From Duffyella gerundensis (GTDB taxonomy: Bacteria > Pseudomonadota > Gammaproteobacteria > Enterobacterales > Enterobacteriaceae): a stretch of DNA of 64,000 nt. The notes below the pieces were generated by a model. It did not search any database. It was given only the letters and a program-made list of their open reading frames with translations, and had not been told where the DNA came from. This document shows positions 8,229 through 18,322 of the stretch, in pieces. The position numbers and the translations under genes were made by a program. The stretch spans positions 205,769-269,768 of the forward strand of contig NZ_LN907827.1 in assembly GCF_001517405.1 (NCBI RefSeq), in the 5' to 3' direction. Each line of letters opens with the position of its first letter. Positions within the stretch are counted from its first letter, which is position 1.

Positions 8229-8247
8229 GGCCGGGAGCCTTTCCCGG
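8229..8247 (+). terminator. Weak terminator-like hairpin
   Basis: GCCGGGA and CCCGGC pair around a GCCTTT loop just after the stop of the acidic-protein gene; TTATATT follows rather than a clean T-run. Confidence 0.45.
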
Positions 8248-8306
8248 CTTATATTCTGCTAGCAAATCCCTCGTTTTACATCGATATAACCAATCTCAGC
8301 GATAGC

Positions 8307-8333
8307 TAAAGATTTATCCGCTGTGGGCGATAA
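8307..8333 (+). promoter_or_regulatory. Sigma-28 (FliA) promoter of the FIST chemoreceptor gene
   Basis: TAAAGATT (8307-8314), an 11-base spacer and GGCGATAA (8326-8333) match the enterobacterial FliA consensus TAAAGTTT-N11-GCCGATAA at 14 of 16 positions with exact spacing. It points toward the chemoreceptor gene starting at 8488, so this receptor should be a flagellar class 3 gene. The leader would be roughly 150 bases. Confidence 0.78.
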
Positions 8334-8487
8334 CCTGTGTGTATGGCGATTTTCAGTTCATTGATGAAGCCTGAGCGCAATACCGGGTTCTGATCGCGTA
8401 CGGATCTGCTCTTAGCCCCTCTTTAAAACACCAGCATGCGCAATTCTTGCCGCACTTATTATCATAATTACTAGCGAAAACAATAAT

Positions 8488-10461
8488 ATGAACCTTATTA
8501 AGGCGATCGCCTCACGTTTGCCCGGCATCCGCTCAGGGCGTGGAAGTCAGCCCGCTAACGGCACCTTTGATTGTCGTCAATTACCCGCCTCGCTGAAAAA
8601 CGCCGGGTTGCCGGGTCATGCCGCCGGTATTTTGCTGAACTTTGTGCCGCCAGAAGCTGACTTTCAGCAGGTGAGCCAGGCCTGGCAGCGTTTTACATCA
8701 GCCGATTTAACCGTTATTTCTCTGTCATCCAACGGTGCGCTCAGCAGCAGTGGTCGTCAGACCACCTATTGCGAAGGCAACGGTCAGGAAGGCAGCTGGC
8801 TCTGGCTGCCGAAAAGCCTGATTGCGCAGCATGAGACGCACATTGTCGATCTGCACGTCAGCGACACGCAGACCGCCGCACAGCGTATCCGCGCGATTCA
8901 GCAGGAGCTGGAGCGGCTGCCGCTGCGCATGCCGCTGTCTGCCGATCGCACTTTTGCAATGATTTACTGCGACGGCCTTTCGGCGTCGGAAGGCTTTATG
9001 ATGCAGGCCTGGTATAACAGCGGGCGTTTCCCCTGCCTGGCGATCGGCGGTTCTGCTGGCGGCAAAGTGACCTTTGATGGCACCTGGATTGGCGTTGGCG
9101 GTCAAGTCCTGCAGGGCAAAGCGGTGATCGTTTTCTGTCAGATGGCACCGGGCAAATCGTTCGCACCCTTTAAAAGCCAGAACTTTACGCCGCTGGATAA
9201 AAGCTGGCTGATTGCCGAAGCCGATCCGGTGGCGCGCACCGTGACCTCGGTGTTTGATGCTCAGGGCCAGCAGCAGCGTTTCACCGAGGCACTGGCGAAG
9301 CAGATCGGCTGCAATGAGCAGCAGCTCAGCGAGCGGCTGAAAGGATTAACCTTCGGCGTAAAAGTCGGCGAAGAGTATTTTATTCGTTCTATCGCCAAAA
9401 TCAGCAGCGACAGCGTGCAGTTCTTCTGCGATCTGGAGTTTGGCGATCGGCTGTTCCTGATGCAGGAGACTGATTTTAAACAGGCAACGCGTCGTGACTG
9501 GGAACGATTTATCGCCGGACGTAGCAAGCCCGCGGCGATCCTGATGAACGACTGTATTCTTCGTCGCGTCGGCAACGAAGGTCAGCTGCATAACGCGCAC
9601 TTTTTTAAAGGCCTGCCCGCAGCCGGTTTCTCCAGCTTTGGTGAGATTCTTGGTGTGCCGATCAACCAGACGCTGTCGGCGCTGGTGTTCTTTAATCAGG
9701 ACGTGAAGGCGATGACGCAGTTTCCGGTGGAATATGCCGGTTACGCCGCACACTATGCGCAGCGTGCACTGCGTCGTTGGGAAGCGCTGAACAGCGTACA
9801 GACGCGGGTGCTGGATCGGGTGATCAACTATCAACAGGAGCTGGCGCCGCTGATGCAGGCGCTGCCGGTACTGGAAGCGGCTACGCAGAGTCAGGGCGAC
9901 GCGCTGGGTATGGCGGAGAACAGCATTCGCGCTATCAGCGCCATCGCCACCGAAAGCCAGCAGGCGCAGAGTCGTCTGGGCGAAGGGCTGGATGATCTGG
10001 AGAAAATCTCCAACGGCATCAACGAAATTACCCACGGCATCAGCAATATCGCCTTCCAGACCAATATTCTGGCACTGAACGCCGCGGTGGAAGCGGCGCG
10101 CGCCGGGGAGGCGGGCCGAGGTTTTGCCGTCGTCGCGGGCGAAGTGCGTCGTCTGGCGCATTCCTCAAAAGAGCAGGCAGAAGCTACCGCCAGCAACATC
10201 AGCGACGCGGTGAGCACCATCTCGCACATTCGCGGCGTGGCCAGTGATACCGTTAAAACCGCCACCGATATGGCGGAGCGCAGCATCAGCGCGGCGGATA
10301 CCATTGCGGCCATGAGCCATCAAACGCGCAATGAGCGCGCCGATATTGCCAAACATCTTGGCAGCCTGCGTGAACTGACGCTGGGCATGGATGCGATGCA
10401 GGAAGCGGTGGCGCAGCTGAAAGTGTTGCAAACCTTGTCAGGCAATCACGAAAAAGCTTAA
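8488..10461 (+). CDS. Soluble methyl-accepting chemotaxis protein with FIST sensor domain
   Basis: A 657-residue chemoreceptor without a signal peptide, transmembrane helix or HAMP domain. Residues about 45-250 are a FIST N domain ([27 protein letters not shown]), 250-410 a FIST C domain ([39 protein letters not shown]), and about 440-650 the MCP signalling hairpin with the conserved tip [24 protein letters not shown] domains are proposed small-ligand, perhaps amino-acid, sensors. The C-terminus lacks the NWETF-type CheR/CheB tether, so adaptation would rely on other receptors. A sigma-28 promoter upstream ties it to flagella. The ribosome site is weak (AGCGAAAAC). No che or fli genes are nearby. 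Confidence 0.9.
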   Translation: MNLIKAIASRLPGIRSGRGSQPANGTFDCRQLPASLKNAGLPGHAAGILLNFVPPEADFQQVSQAWQRFTSADLTVISLSSNGALSSSGRQTTYCEGNGQEGSWLWLPKSLIAQHETHIVDLHVSDTQTAAQRIRAIQQELERLPLRMPLSADRTFAMIYCDGLSASEGFMMQAWYNSGRFPCLAIGGSAGGKVTFDGTWIGVGGQVLQGKAVIVFCQMAPGKSFAPFKSQNFTPLDKSWLIAEADPVARTVTSVFDAQGQQQRFTEALAKQIGCNEQQLSERLKGLTFGVKVGEEYFIRSIAKISSDSVQFFCDLEFGDRLFLMQETDFKQATRRDWERFIAGRSKPAAILMNDCILRRVGNEGQLHNAHFFKGLPAAGFSSFGEILGVPINQTLSALVFFNQDVKAMTQFPVEYAGYAAHYAQRALRRWEALNSVQTRVLDRVINYQQELAPLMQALPVLEAATQSQGDALGMAENSIRAISAIATESQQAQSRLGEGLDDLEKISNGINEITHGISNIAFQTNILALNAAVEAARAGEAGRGFAVVAGEVRRLAHSSKEQAEATASNISDAVSTISHIRGVASDTVKTATDMAERSISAADTIAAMSHQTRNERADIAKHLGSLRELTLGMDAMQEAVAQLKVLQTLSGNHEKA

Positions 10462-10503
10462 TTTTGCGTCAAAACAACAACAAAGTGCGGCGTTCAGCGA
10501 TCG

Positions 10504-10530
10504 GCCAGGCAGCCTTTAGCCTGGCTTGTT
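10504..10530 (+). terminator. Terminator-like hairpin after the chemoreceptor gene
   Basis: GCCAGGC (10504-10510) and GCCTGGC (10519-10525) form a 7-bp stem followed by TTGTT. The T-tract is short, so efficiency is uncertain. Confidence 0.5.
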
Positions 10531-10564
10531 ACACTTGGCTGGGAATAATCACGTTGAGGTAACA

Positions 10565-11581
10565 ATGAAAATTAAAAGCTATGCTGCCATGCAGGCGGGC
10601 CAGGCGCTCGAACTTTACGAATATGACGCGGCTGAATTGGCCGCTGAAGAAGTCGAAGTGGAAGTGGAATACTGTGGCGTGTGCCACTCCGACCTGTCGA
10701 TGATCGATAACGAATGGGGCATTTCTCAGTTCCCGGTTATCGCCGGACACGAAGTGATTGGCCGGGTTTCTGCACTGGGCGATGCCGCAAAAAGCAAAGG
10801 CCTGAAAGTGGGCCAGCGCGTGGGCATTGGCTGGACCGCGAAAAGCTGTCAGCACTGCGACGCCTGTATCAACGGTGAGCAGGTAAACTGCCAGCAGGGC
10901 AGCACGCCGACCATCATGAACAAAGGCGGTTTTGCCGAGAAGCTGCGCGCCGACTGGCAGTGGGTCATTCCGCTGCCGGAAAAACTGGACGTGGCCTCTG
11001 CTGGCCCGCTGCTGTGCGGCGGTATCACCGTGTTCAAACCGCTGCTGATGAGCAACATCACCGCGACCAGCCGCGTAGGTGTGATCGGCATTGGTGGCCT
11101 GGGCCACATCGCGATCAAAATTCTGCACGCCATGGGCGCTGAAGTGGTGGCATTTAGCTCCACGCCGGATAAAAAGCAGTCGATTCTCGATATGGGCGCC
11201 GACGAAGTGGTTAACAGCCGCGATGCAGAAGCGCTGAAGCAGCAGGCGGGCCGTTTTGACCTGATTCTCAGCACCGTTGCGGTCGATCTCGACTGGAAAC
11301 CGTACTTTGCGGCGCTGGCGCCAAAAGGCAAGTTCCATACCGTGGGTGCGGTGATGAAGCCGTTCCAGGTTGGCGCATTTGACCTGATCATGGGCGATAA
11401 AGCGGTCACCGGCTCTTCTACCGGCTCGCCAGGCCAGTTGCGTTCACTGCTGCGCCTCGCCTCGCGTGCTGACATTGCACCACAGGTTGAGTTTTTCCCG
11501 ATGTCAGAGATCAACAAGGCGCTTGAGCACGTGCGCGCCGGTAAAGCCAATTACCGCGTGGTTCTCAAAGCTGATTTTTAA
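10565..11581 (+). CDS. ahr: NADPH-dependent aldehyde reductase Ahr (YjgB)
   Basis: A 338-residue zinc-dependent medium-chain dehydrogenase very similar to E. coli Ahr/YjgB, which reduces a broad range of aldehydes to alcohols. Seen: the catalytic-zinc segment [17 protein letters not shown] and GHEVIGRV, the structural-zinc cysteines in [16 protein letters not shown], and the nucleotide-binding [14 protein letters not shown]. Length and C-terminal [11 protein letters not shown] agree with the family. The ATG at 10565 is chosen because GAGGT sits five bases upstream; a more upstream in-frame codon has no ribosome site. It is monocistronic. Confidence 0.9.
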   Translation: MKIKSYAAMQAGQALELYEYDAAELAAEEVEVEVEYCGVCHSDLSMIDNEWGISQFPVIAGHEVIGRVSALGDAAKSKGLKVGQRVGIGWTAKSCQHCDACINGEQVNCQQGSTPTIMNKGGFAEKLRADWQWVIPLPEKLDVASAGPLLCGGITVFKPLLMSNITATSRVGVIGIGGLGHIAIKILHAMGAEVVAFSSTPDKKQSILDMGADEVVNSRDAEALKQQAGRFDLILSTVAVDLDWKPYFAALAPKGKFHTVGAVMKPFQVGAFDLIMGDKAVTGSSTGSPGQLRSLLRLASRADIAPQVEFFPMSEINKALEHVRAGKANYRVVLKADF

Positions 11582-11768
11582 TCAGTTGCCGTTGTGATGC
11601 GCCGCTGTCGTCTGCTCCGGCAGCACGGCGGCGCATTGCCCGTTTCTCCGCCCTGAATTTCCCCCACAATTGTGACCGCCCCGCTAGTGCGCCTGCACGC
11701 AATGCAATAGAGTCTGCTTTTCCCGCCGTCGCCTGAACCCGGTTTACGCATGACGAAGAGGCCAAGCC

Positions 11769-13067
11769 ATGAATTCGCACTCTGTTTCTCCCGATAGCAT
11801 CCGCGACGCTTTCTCAAAGGCGATGTCGGCCATGTATCAGCAGGAGGTGCCGCAATATGGCACGTTGCTGCAGATCGTCTGTGAGGTGAACGCGCACTAT
11901 CTTCAGCAGTATCCCGATACCTTTACGCCGGACAATCCGCTGGCGGTTAACCGGCTGGAGGTGGAGCGTCACGGGGCCATTCGCCTTGGCAGCGCCGCCG
12001 AGCTGGCGACCATGCGGCGGCTGTTTGCCGTCATGGGCATGTATCCGGTGAGCTACTATGACCTCTCCGCGGCGGGCGTACCGGTGCACTCCACTGCGTT
12101 TCGCGCCGTGGATGAAGCGGCGTTGTTGTACAATCCGTTTCGCGTGTTTACCTCGCTGTTGCGGCTGGATCTGATCGACGATCTGTCGCTGCGCGAACAG
12201 GCGAGCCAGATTCTGGCGCAGCGCGATATTTTCAGCCCGCGTACCCGCGCGTTGATCGCCGTGGCAGAGCGCGACGGCGGGCTAACCGCTGCGCAGGCAG
12301 AAGAATTTGTCTCCGAGGCGCTGAAAACCTTTAAGTGGCACAGCGATGCGCAGGTCGATCTGGCAACCTACGAGGCGTTGCTCAATCATCACCGGCTGAT
12401 TGCCGACGTGGTGAGCTTCAAAGGGCCGCACATCAACCATCTGACGCCGCGCACGCTGGATATCGACCGTGTGCAGGCGTGCATGCCCGATTATCACATC
12501 ACGCCGAAAGAGGTGATTGAAGGTCCGCCGCGCCGTCAGGTGCCCATCCTGCTGCGGCAAACCAGCTTTAAAGCGCTGAGCGAGACAATCACCTTTACCG
12601 ACGCCGCTGCAGGTAAACACACCGCGCGCTTTGGCGAGATTGAGCAGCGCGGGCTGGCGCTGACGCCCGCCGGGCGTGCGCTCTACGATCGGTTGCTGCA
12701 GGATGATGCCGATTTCAGCGCCTTCCCGGACGACATTGCCGCCATTCGCCAGCAGCAGCTCGGCTATTTCCGCTATACGCTGCAGCCGGGCGCCACGGTG
12801 CCTGCCGGTGCCACGATCGCGCAGCTTGAATCGCTGATCGACACAGATGTGGTGCGCGTGACGCCGATTATCTATGAGGATTTTTTGCCGGTCAGCGCCG
12901 CCGGTATTTTTCAGTCGAACCTCGGCAGCGAGCGCGGCAAAGTCAGCAAGGGCAACCCGAATAAACAGGCGTTTGAGCAGGCGCTGGGCTGCGCGGTGCT
13001 GGATGAATTTACGCTCTATCAGCAGATCGAGGATCGCTCGCTTGCCGCGCTGTTTGCCGCGAGATAA
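11769..13067 (+). CDS. hglS: 2-oxoadipate dioxygenase/decarboxylase (HglS, YdcJ; DUF1338)
   Basis: A 432-residue DUF1338 protein, homologous to E. coli YdcJ and to Pseudomonas putida HglS, a VOC-fold Fe(II) enzyme that converts 2-oxoadipate to D-2-hydroxyglutarate in lysine catabolism. Metal ligands can be placed at H68 (VERHGAIRLG), H224 (GPHINHLTPR) and E290 (FGEIEQRG), with spacing like the P. putida ligands (H70, H226, E294). No lysine-catabolic genes are adjacent, so its pathway here is inferred. It is followed by a strong terminator shared with gor. Confidence 0.85.
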   Translation: MNSHSVSPDSIRDAFSKAMSAMYQQEVPQYGTLLQIVCEVNAHYLQQYPDTFTPDNPLAVNRLEVERHGAIRLGSAAELATMRRLFAVMGMYPVSYYDLSAAGVPVHSTAFRAVDEAALLYNPFRVFTSLLRLDLIDDLSLREQASQILAQRDIFSPRTRALIAVAERDGGLTAAQAEEFVSEALKTFKWHSDAQVDLATYEALLNHHRLIADVVSFKGPHINHLTPRTLDIDRVQACMPDYHITPKEVIEGPPRRQVPILLRQTSFKALSETITFTDAAAGKHTARFGEIEQRGLALTPAGRALYDRLLQDDADFSAFPDDIAAIRQQQLGYFRYTLQPGATVPAGATIAQLESLIDTDVVRVTPIIYEDFLPVSAAGIFQSNLGSERGKVSKGNPNKQAFEQALGCAVLDEFTLYQQIEDRSLAALFAAR

Positions 13068-13072
13068 ACGCA

Positions 13073-13098
13073 AAAAGGCCAGCTTTCGCTGGCCTTTT
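13073..13098. terminator. Bidirectional intrinsic terminator between hglS and gor
   Basis: AAAAGGCCAGC (13073-13083) and GCTGGCCTTTT (13088-13098) form a perfect 11-bp stem with a TTTC loop, flanked by A and T runs. It serves the convergent hglS and gor. Confidence 0.9.
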
Positions 13099-13115
13099 CA
13101 TGACACCGTGGGTGA

Positions 13116-14468
13116 TTAACGCATGGTGACAAACTCTTCCGCACCGGTGGGGTGGATCGCCACGGTGTTATCGAAATCGCGCTTGGTCGCACCCATTTTC
13201 AGCGCCACGGCAAAGCCCTGCAGCATTTCATCCATGCCGTAGCCGATGCCGTGAATGCCGACGATCTTCTCTTCTTTGCCGACGCACACCAGCTTCATGC
13301 GGCACGGCTGACGATGCTGCGTCACCGCGGTATACATGGCGGTAAAAGCAGATTTATAGACCTTCACCTCATCATCGCCATACTGTTCACGCGCCTGCGG
13401 TTCGCTCAGACCCACCGTGCCGATTGGCGGATGGCTGAAGACCACGGTGGGCACGTTGCTGTAGTCGAGATGCTCATCGGGCTTGTTGTTGAACAGGCGC
13501 TCAGAGAGACGGCGACCGGCGGCGACCGCGACCGGCGTTAGCTCAATGGCACCGGTGTTATCGCCAACGGCATAAATGCCCGGCACGCTGGTGTTCTGAT
13601 ACTTATCAACGCTAATGTAGCCTTTCTCGTTCACCGCCACGCCGGACGCTTCCAGGTTCAGGTTGTCCGTCATTGGTTCGCGGCCAATGGCCCATACCAG
13701 GCAATCAACGGTAAAGTTCTGGCCACCTTCCAGCTGCAGCGTCAGGCTGCCGTCGCTGTTTTTCACCACCGCTTTTGGCGTGGAGTTTGTGTGCAGCGTT
13801 GGGCCTTCGGCGTTCATCACTTCCACCAGCGTTTCCACGATCAGCGGATCGAAGCTGCGCAGCGGCGCATGTTTACGGACGAACAGATGCGTCTCGGAAC
13901 CCAGCGCATTGACCACGCCCGCCAGTTCAACCGCAATGTAGCCTGCGCCGATCACCGCGGTGCGTTTTGGCAGCGCCGTCAGCTCAAAGAAACCGTCAGA
14001 ATCGATGCCGTGCTCGGCACCCGGAATGGTCGGACGTGAAGGGCGGCCACCGGTGGCAATCAGGATATGATCGGCGGTAATCTGCTCGCCGTTCACTTCC
14101 ACAGTGTGGGCATCAACAAAGCGGGCAAAGCCGCGGATCACGTCAACGTTGTTTTTACCCAGCACGTTATCGTAAGAGGTGTGAATGCGGTCGATATAGG
14201 CGGTACGGTTTTTCACCAGCGTTTCCCAGCTGAAGTGATTTACCGTGGTATCAAAGCCATAATCGGGGCCGTACTGATGAATCGCTTCGGCGATCTGAGC
14301 CGCGTGCCACATCACTTTTTTCGGTACGCAACCGACGTTAACACAGGTGCCGCCAAGCTCTTTGGCTTCAATCAGCGCGCATTTTTGGCCATGCATCGCC
14401 GCACGGTTAATTGAAGCAATACCGCCGCTGCCGCCGCCAATCGCAAGGTAGTCATAATGTCTGGTCAT
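13116..14468 (-). CDS. gor: Glutathione reductase
   Basis: A 450-residue FAD/NADPH disulfide reductase that regenerates reduced glutathione in the cytosol. It shows the FAD dinucleotide motif IGGGSGGI (residues 10-17), the redox pair C42/C47 in [13 protein letters not shown], the NADPH motif [12 protein letters not shown], and the C-terminal catalytic segment [14 protein letters not shown]. Length matches E. coli Gor (450). It diverges from rbn, whose start lies 141 bases away, and has a terminator at its end. Confidence 0.97.
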   Translation of the reverse strand: MTRHYDYLAIGGGSGGIASINRAAMHGQKCALIEAKELGGTCVNVGCVPKKVMWHAAQIAEAIHQYGPDYGFDTTVNHFSWETLVKNRTAYIDRIHTSYDNVLGKNNVDVIRGFARFVDAHTVEVNGEQITADHILIATGGRPSRPTIPGAEHGIDSDGFFELTALPKRTAVIGAGYIAVELAGVVNALGSETHLFVRKHAPLRSFDPLIVETLVEVMNAEGPTLHTNSTPKAVVKNSDGSLTLQLEGGQNFTVDCLVWAIGREPMTDNLNLEASGVAVNEKGYISVDKYQNTSVPGIYAVGDNTGAIELTPVAVAAGRRLSERLFNNKPDEHLDYSNVPTVVFSHPPIGTVGLSEPQAREQYGDDEVKVYKSAFTAMYTAVTQHRQPCRMKLVCVGKEEKIVGIHGIGYGMDEMLQGFAVALKMGATKRDFDNTVAIHPTGAEEFVTMR

Positions 14469-14609
14469 TTCGCCTGTCCATCAGTCTCTAAAATTAGGAG
14501 TAGAGTGTAACGCGTGTCGGTGAATTGCCGCAAAGTTTGCATCTATGATTGTAATAGGGTCGGGACGCGTCGCGCTCGTCTGCCATTGAACATCATTATC
14601 AGGACACTT

Positions 14610-15521
14610 ATGCAACTGACTTTTCTTGGAACCTGCGCGGGCACGCCCAGCCTGCAAAGGAACGTTACCGCCATTGCGCTCACGTTTTCGCAGCGCGGCG
14701 ATACCTGGCTGTTTGACTGCGGCGAGGCGACGCAGCATCAATATATGCGCAGCGCGCTAAAGCCGGGCAAGCTGGAAAAAATCTTTATTACGCACCTGCA
14801 CGGCGATCACGTTTTTGGCCTGCCGGGTTTGCTGACCAGCCGCTCGATGGGCGGCTCGATGACACCGCTGGCGATCTATGGTCCGCCGGGCATTCAGGAG
14901 TTTGTGGAAACCACACTGCGGCTCAGCGGCTCGTTTGTCACCTTTCCCATGACCATTCATGAAATTGGTGCCGGGCTGGTGCTGGACGATGGGGAATTCA
15001 CCGTTACCGCTTATCCGATGGCGCATGTGATCGAATGCTACGGCTATCGCATTCAGCAGCACGACAAGCCGGGCTGGCTCGATGCAGAAAGGTTAAAAGC
15101 CGATGGCATACCGAGCGGCTGGTGGATGCAGCGTTTGAAACGCGGCGAAACGGTGACGTTGAAGGATGGCCGCGTGGTGGATGGCAGCGCCTATCTTGGC
15201 CCCGCCACGCCGGGCAAGGCGATCGCCATTTTTGGCGATACCGGTCCTACGCCGGATGCACTGGCGCTGGCGGCGAATGTGGATGTGATGGTGCATGAAA
15301 CCACGCTGGAGCACGCGATGGCAGAGAAGGCCAATAGCCGTGGCCATTCAACGACCATTCAGACGGCGACGGTGGCAAAAGAGGCGGGGGCGAAACGGCT
15401 GATCGCCACCCATTTCAGCTCGCGCTACAGCTTTCAACAGATGGCGTTACTGCTGGCGGAATGCCAGTCGGTGTTTCCCAACACCGAGCTGGCGCGCGAT
15501 TTTGCGGTATTTGATATTTAG
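14610..15521 (+). CDS. rbn: Ribonuclease BN (RNase Z homolog, ElaC)
   Basis: A 303-residue metallo-beta-lactamase-fold nuclease that trims tRNA 3' ends and turns over RNA. The zinc motif THLHGDH (H62, H64, D66, H67) and the C-terminal IATHFSSRY are present, together with the substrate-arm region near residues 150-200. The ATG at 14610 follows AGGA at 14601-14604; upstream in-frame codons lack a ribosome site. In E. coli elaC lies elsewhere, so its place between gor and rlmJ differs from that arrangement. The stop is 8 bases from the end of the convergent rlmJ. Confidence 0.93.
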   Translation: MQLTFLGTCAGTPSLQRNVTAIALTFSQRGDTWLFDCGEATQHQYMRSALKPGKLEKIFITHLHGDHVFGLPGLLTSRSMGGSMTPLAIYGPPGIQEFVETTLRLSGSFVTFPMTIHEIGAGLVLDDGEFTVTAYPMAHVIECYGYRIQQHDKPGWLDAERLKADGIPSGWWMQRLKRGETVTLKDGRVVDGSAYLGPATPGKAIAIFGDTGPTPDALALAANVDVMVHETTLEHAMAEKANSRGHSTTIQTATVAKEAGAKRLIATHFSSRYSFQQMALLLAECQSVFPNTELARDFAVFDI

Positions 15522-15528
15522 CTGCCGG

Positions 15529-16371
15529 TTATTCCGGCACGATCACGTTGACCACCGCGTGGCCGGTGCCGGCCGGCACCAGCGTTTTGTGCAGCCACGG
15601 CAGGACGTCGCGCATCTGCTGTTCCAGCTTCCACGGCGGATTGATCACAATCATGCCGGAAGCGGTCATGCCGCGCTGATCGCTGTCAGGGCGCACCGCC
15701 AGCTCAATTTGTAGGATATTGCGAATGCCGGTGGCCTGCAGTTCAGCCAGCATGCGTTTAATTTGCTGGCGCAGCACCACCGGATACCAGAGCGCAAACA
15801 CGCCGGTACCAAAACGCTTGTGGCCTTCATGAATGCCTTTCACTACCGCCTGATAATCGCTTTTCATCTCATAAGGCGGATCGATCAGAATAAAACCGCG
15901 ACGTGACAGCGGCGGCAGCTTCGATTTCAACTGCTGATAACCATCAGCACGTTCGGTGCGCGCACGGCTGTCTTTCTGGAACTCGTTGCGCAGCATCGGA
16001 TAATCGCTGGAGTGCAGTTCTGTCATATGCAGCTTATCCATTTCACGCAGCAGATAACGCGCGATCAGCGGCGAACCCGGGTAGTAACGCAGATTGCCAC
16101 CGGGATTCAGATCCTTCACGCTGTTGATATAGGGCGTCAGCAGCGCCGGTGCATCGGGCTGCTGCCAGATGCGCGCAATCCCTTCATGGTATTCACCGGT
16201 GCGCTCAGCGTGTGGGCTGTTGAGCAGGTAGCGGCCCGCGCCCGCATGGGTATCGAGGTAAAGGAAAGGCTTATCCTTCTCTTTCAGGGCGGTAATAATC
16301 AGGCTTTGCACGGTGTGCTTGAGCACGTCGGCATGGTTGCCGGCGTGGTAACTGTGGCGATAACTCAGCAT
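15529..16371 (-). CDS. rlmJ: 23S rRNA (adenine(2030)-N6)-methyltransferase RlmJ
   Basis: A 280-residue protein matching E. coli RlmJ (YhiR), which methylates A2030 of 23S rRNA. Seen: the N-terminal SYRHSYHAGNHADVLKH, the SAM-binding YLDTHAGAGRY, and the N6-adenine catalytic tetrapeptide in LIDPPYE near residue 165. E. coli keeps it near gor and prlC, as here. It ends 8 bases from the stop of the convergent rbn with no terminator between, so the two transcripts must run into each other to some degree. Confidence 0.95.
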   Translation of the reverse strand: MLSYRHSYHAGNHADVLKHTVQSLIITALKEKDKPFLYLDTHAGAGRYLLNSPHAERTGEYHEGIARIWQQPDAPALLTPYINSVKDLNPGGNLRYYPGSPLIARYLLREMDKLHMTELHSSDYPMLRNEFQKDSRARTERADGYQQLKSKLPPLSRRGFILIDPPYEMKSDYQAVVKGIHEGHKRFGTGVFALWYPVVLRQQIKRMLAELQATGIRNILQIELAVRPDSDQRGMTASGMIVINPPWKLEQQMRDVLPWLHKTLVPAGTGHAVVNVIVPE

Positions 16372-16725
16372 GAAGAAGACTTCCGATAATCAAGGTGGCA
16401 ATACGGTTACGCCAGAACGGCGTACATGCGGCCAGTATAACGATCTGCGCCTGAAAATGCTGGCAAGAATCGCCCACTCGCGGGAGATAACGCGCATTTA
16501 AGTTTCACGCTTCGCTGTCGCTCTGAACGAAGTAGAATGACTTAATTCCATACTGTATTATTTACCGCTCGAATTATGTCCGAAATTTAAGTAACTTAGC
16601 CCCCTGTCTTAGGTTTTACCTTTAAGAATGCCGGCTGATAGTGGCGATAACTGTCATTGCCGCGCAACTGGCCTGCCTGACCGGCAACGACACGGCGCAT
16701 GATAAAAAACAGAATGGGTGAAAAA
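16372..16725. other. Intergenic region between rlmJ and the lipoprotein gene
   Basis: 354 bases between divergent genes, presumably with both promoters. I find no supported ORF, repeat or structured RNA here. The part at 16520-16620 is visibly AT-richer than the surroundings. Confidence 0.5.
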
Positions 16726-17196
16726 ATGTTGAAACAATCGGGTCTTCTTGCGATCGGCGCGTTATTACTGGCGGGCTGTGCCAGCAAACAACCGACGCAC
16801 AGTCTGGTTACACCGCCGCCACCGCAGATAGATCAGACCCAGCAGAATTCGATGGCGCCTGCTGACCAGGATAGCGGCGCGTTTGTGCCGGCTCAGTCTG
16901 CGGATACCTTCGCACCGGCGCAGTCTGCTGCACCGGCGGCCGATGGCAACACGGCGCGTATTCAGGAATGCCGCAAAGAGTTGGACGCCATGCAGTCATA
17001 CAGCAAAGCGTCTTACGATGCCTATCTGGCTGAATTCCAGAAAGTGGGCGCGCAGACCAATAAATATCTGCAAATCAAAGGCGGAATTAGCAGCGATATC
17101 AACGATCTGGCCATGCCACGCTACCAGTTCCAGATTCGTGAACTCTGTTTCCGCATTAAAACGCGCCTGACTCAGCTTATTATCCGTCAGAGCTAA
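16726..17196 (+). CDS. Putative lipoprotein, 156 aa
   Basis: A clear type II signal peptide, MLKQSGLLAIGALLLAGCAS, with lipobox LLAGC and the cysteine at residue 18. A Pro/Gln/Ala-rich linker to about residue 75 follows, with the repeated phrase (V)PAQSAD / APAQSAA, then a helical domain with two cysteines (QECRKEL and RELCFRIK) that may form a disulfide. The +2 serine suggests outer-membrane sorting. Function is unknown. A start at 16699 would add nine residues but has no ribosome site; GGGTGA lies near the chosen ATG. The next gene also encodes an exported-looking protein. Confidence 0.7.
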   Translation: MLKQSGLLAIGALLLAGCASKQPTHSLVTPPPPQIDQTQQNSMAPADQDSGAFVPAQSADTFAPAQSAAPAADGNTARIQECRKELDAMQSYSKASYDAYLAEFQKVGAQTNKYLQIKGGISSDINDLAMPRYQFQIRELCFRIKTRLTQLIIRQS

Positions 17197-17206
17197 TCAT
17201 CGCGTT

Positions 17207-17242
17207 AAAATAAGCCTGTTCCTGATGACAGGCTTATTTTTA
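17207..17242 (+). terminator. Intrinsic terminator after the lipoprotein gene
   Basis: AAAATAAGCCTGT (17207-17219) and ACAGGCTTATTTT (17228-17240) form a 13-bp perfect stem with an 8-base loop, ending in a T-rich tract. Confidence 0.85.
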
Positions 17243-17303
17243 TTTCTTTCCGGCTGGCTTATTTCGCCGCTTGCTTATCGGTTTTATACCAGGATGAAAA
17301 ATA

Positions 17304-18209
17304 ATGTCGCTATCTGCTCTTGCTCGCGGATATCGCTTTATTGGCATCATGCTGCCTGGTTTCGTGCAGGCACAATCTGATGATCAGGCGTTATTAGAGG
17401 TGTTTGGTCAGAGTTCCCGGCAACTTTCTTCTCAGCAACCCTTAATTAATCAGCCGGCTCGCGTCACCAATCCGCCCGCCGCCAACAATAAAGCGGTTGC
17501 AGGCGAACTGGCAGCGCTAAAAAAACAGATTGCAACGCAACAGCAGGTGATTAAGCAGCAACAGGCAATGATTGCCAGCCTGAAGCGCAGTACCCCTTCC
17601 GCAAAGCGCAAAGTTGCCGATCCGCAGAGTGATATTCAGCGTGACAGCTACAGCCTGGGACAATCGATCGCGGCCAACGCTCAGGGGCAACTCAAGCTTA
17701 TTTATGATGCGGGGATTACTCTCGACAGGGATCAATTGGGTCAGGGTATTTTGTCAGGTTTACAGATGACATCGGCGTTGAGCAGTCATGAAACGGCAAC
17801 GCGCTTTCAGGCGCTGGAAAAACGGGTTAGCCAGATGCTTCCTGAGAAAATAACAGCGGCTTATCAGCAGCTGGATAAACAAACTGTGGGTCAGCAGCCG
17901 ATCAGCAACACTCACGGCATCCGCTGGTTCACTCGTTATTCAGTGAATAACCGGTTGCAGCCTGAACAAAAGGTGGCGGTTCAGGTAATAGTTAAAACGC
18001 GGGATGATAAAATCATTAATGATTTTAGCGATGATAATGTCACCTTCAATGCACAGTTGCCCGCGTTAATGTATGAGGCGATGTCGCTGACAGGCAAAGG
18101 CGGCGGCGTTGAAGGTTGGGCGCTGGCAAAAGATATCGCCGATCGCGAGCCGTTACCGGCGTGGATCGCGCCTTATGAGCTTATTCATTATATCCTGTCG
18201 ATTAAGTAA
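17304..18209 (+). CDS. Degenerate FKBP-type peptidyl-prolyl isomerase-like protein
   Basis: A 301-residue protein with a short hydrophobic N-terminus (GIMLPGFVQAQS) that could be a weak signal peptide. Then come a Gln-rich coiled-coil segment (about 70-95), a stretch like the FkpA/Mip dimerisation domain (DSYSLGQSIAANAQ..., LDRDQLGQGILSGLQ), and a C-terminal region whose order resembles an FKBP domain, with GVEGWALAKDI near IPGWTEGL of active FKBPs. The catalytic core is not kept: the FDxS and AYG-type motifs are missing, so isomerase activity is doubtful and a chaperone role is likelier. AGGA at 17291-17294 supports the start. Assigned by pattern only. Confidence 0.6.
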   Translation: MSLSALARGYRFIGIMLPGFVQAQSDDQALLEVFGQSSRQLSSQQPLINQPARVTNPPAANNKAVAGELAALKKQIATQQQVIKQQQAMIASLKRSTPSAKRKVADPQSDIQRDSYSLGQSIAANAQGQLKLIYDAGITLDRDQLGQGILSGLQMTSALSSHETATRFQALEKRVSQMLPEKITAAYQQLDKQTVGQQPISNTHGIRWFTRYSVNNRLQPEQKVAVQVIVKTRDDKIINDFSDDNVTFNAQLPALMYEAMSLTGKGGGVEGWALAKDIADREPLPAWIAPYELIHYILSIK

Positions 18210-18322
18210 CCAGTGAGCAGGGTTGTTCGCCCGTCAGCCATTGATTTTCGCCTTGGTTAGCCGCATGTTAAAGAGATTGCGCGTGTTGCACGTGCTCATT
18301 CACTCTTAACAAGGACTGCGCT

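Noticed and set aside
9346..10161. Long minus-strand frames opposite the chemoreceptor gene, and likewise opposite prlC (19652-20611) and GH15 (3306-3953).
   Set aside because: They mirror high-GC coding strands, resemble no family, and lie wholly over genes with clear domain support.
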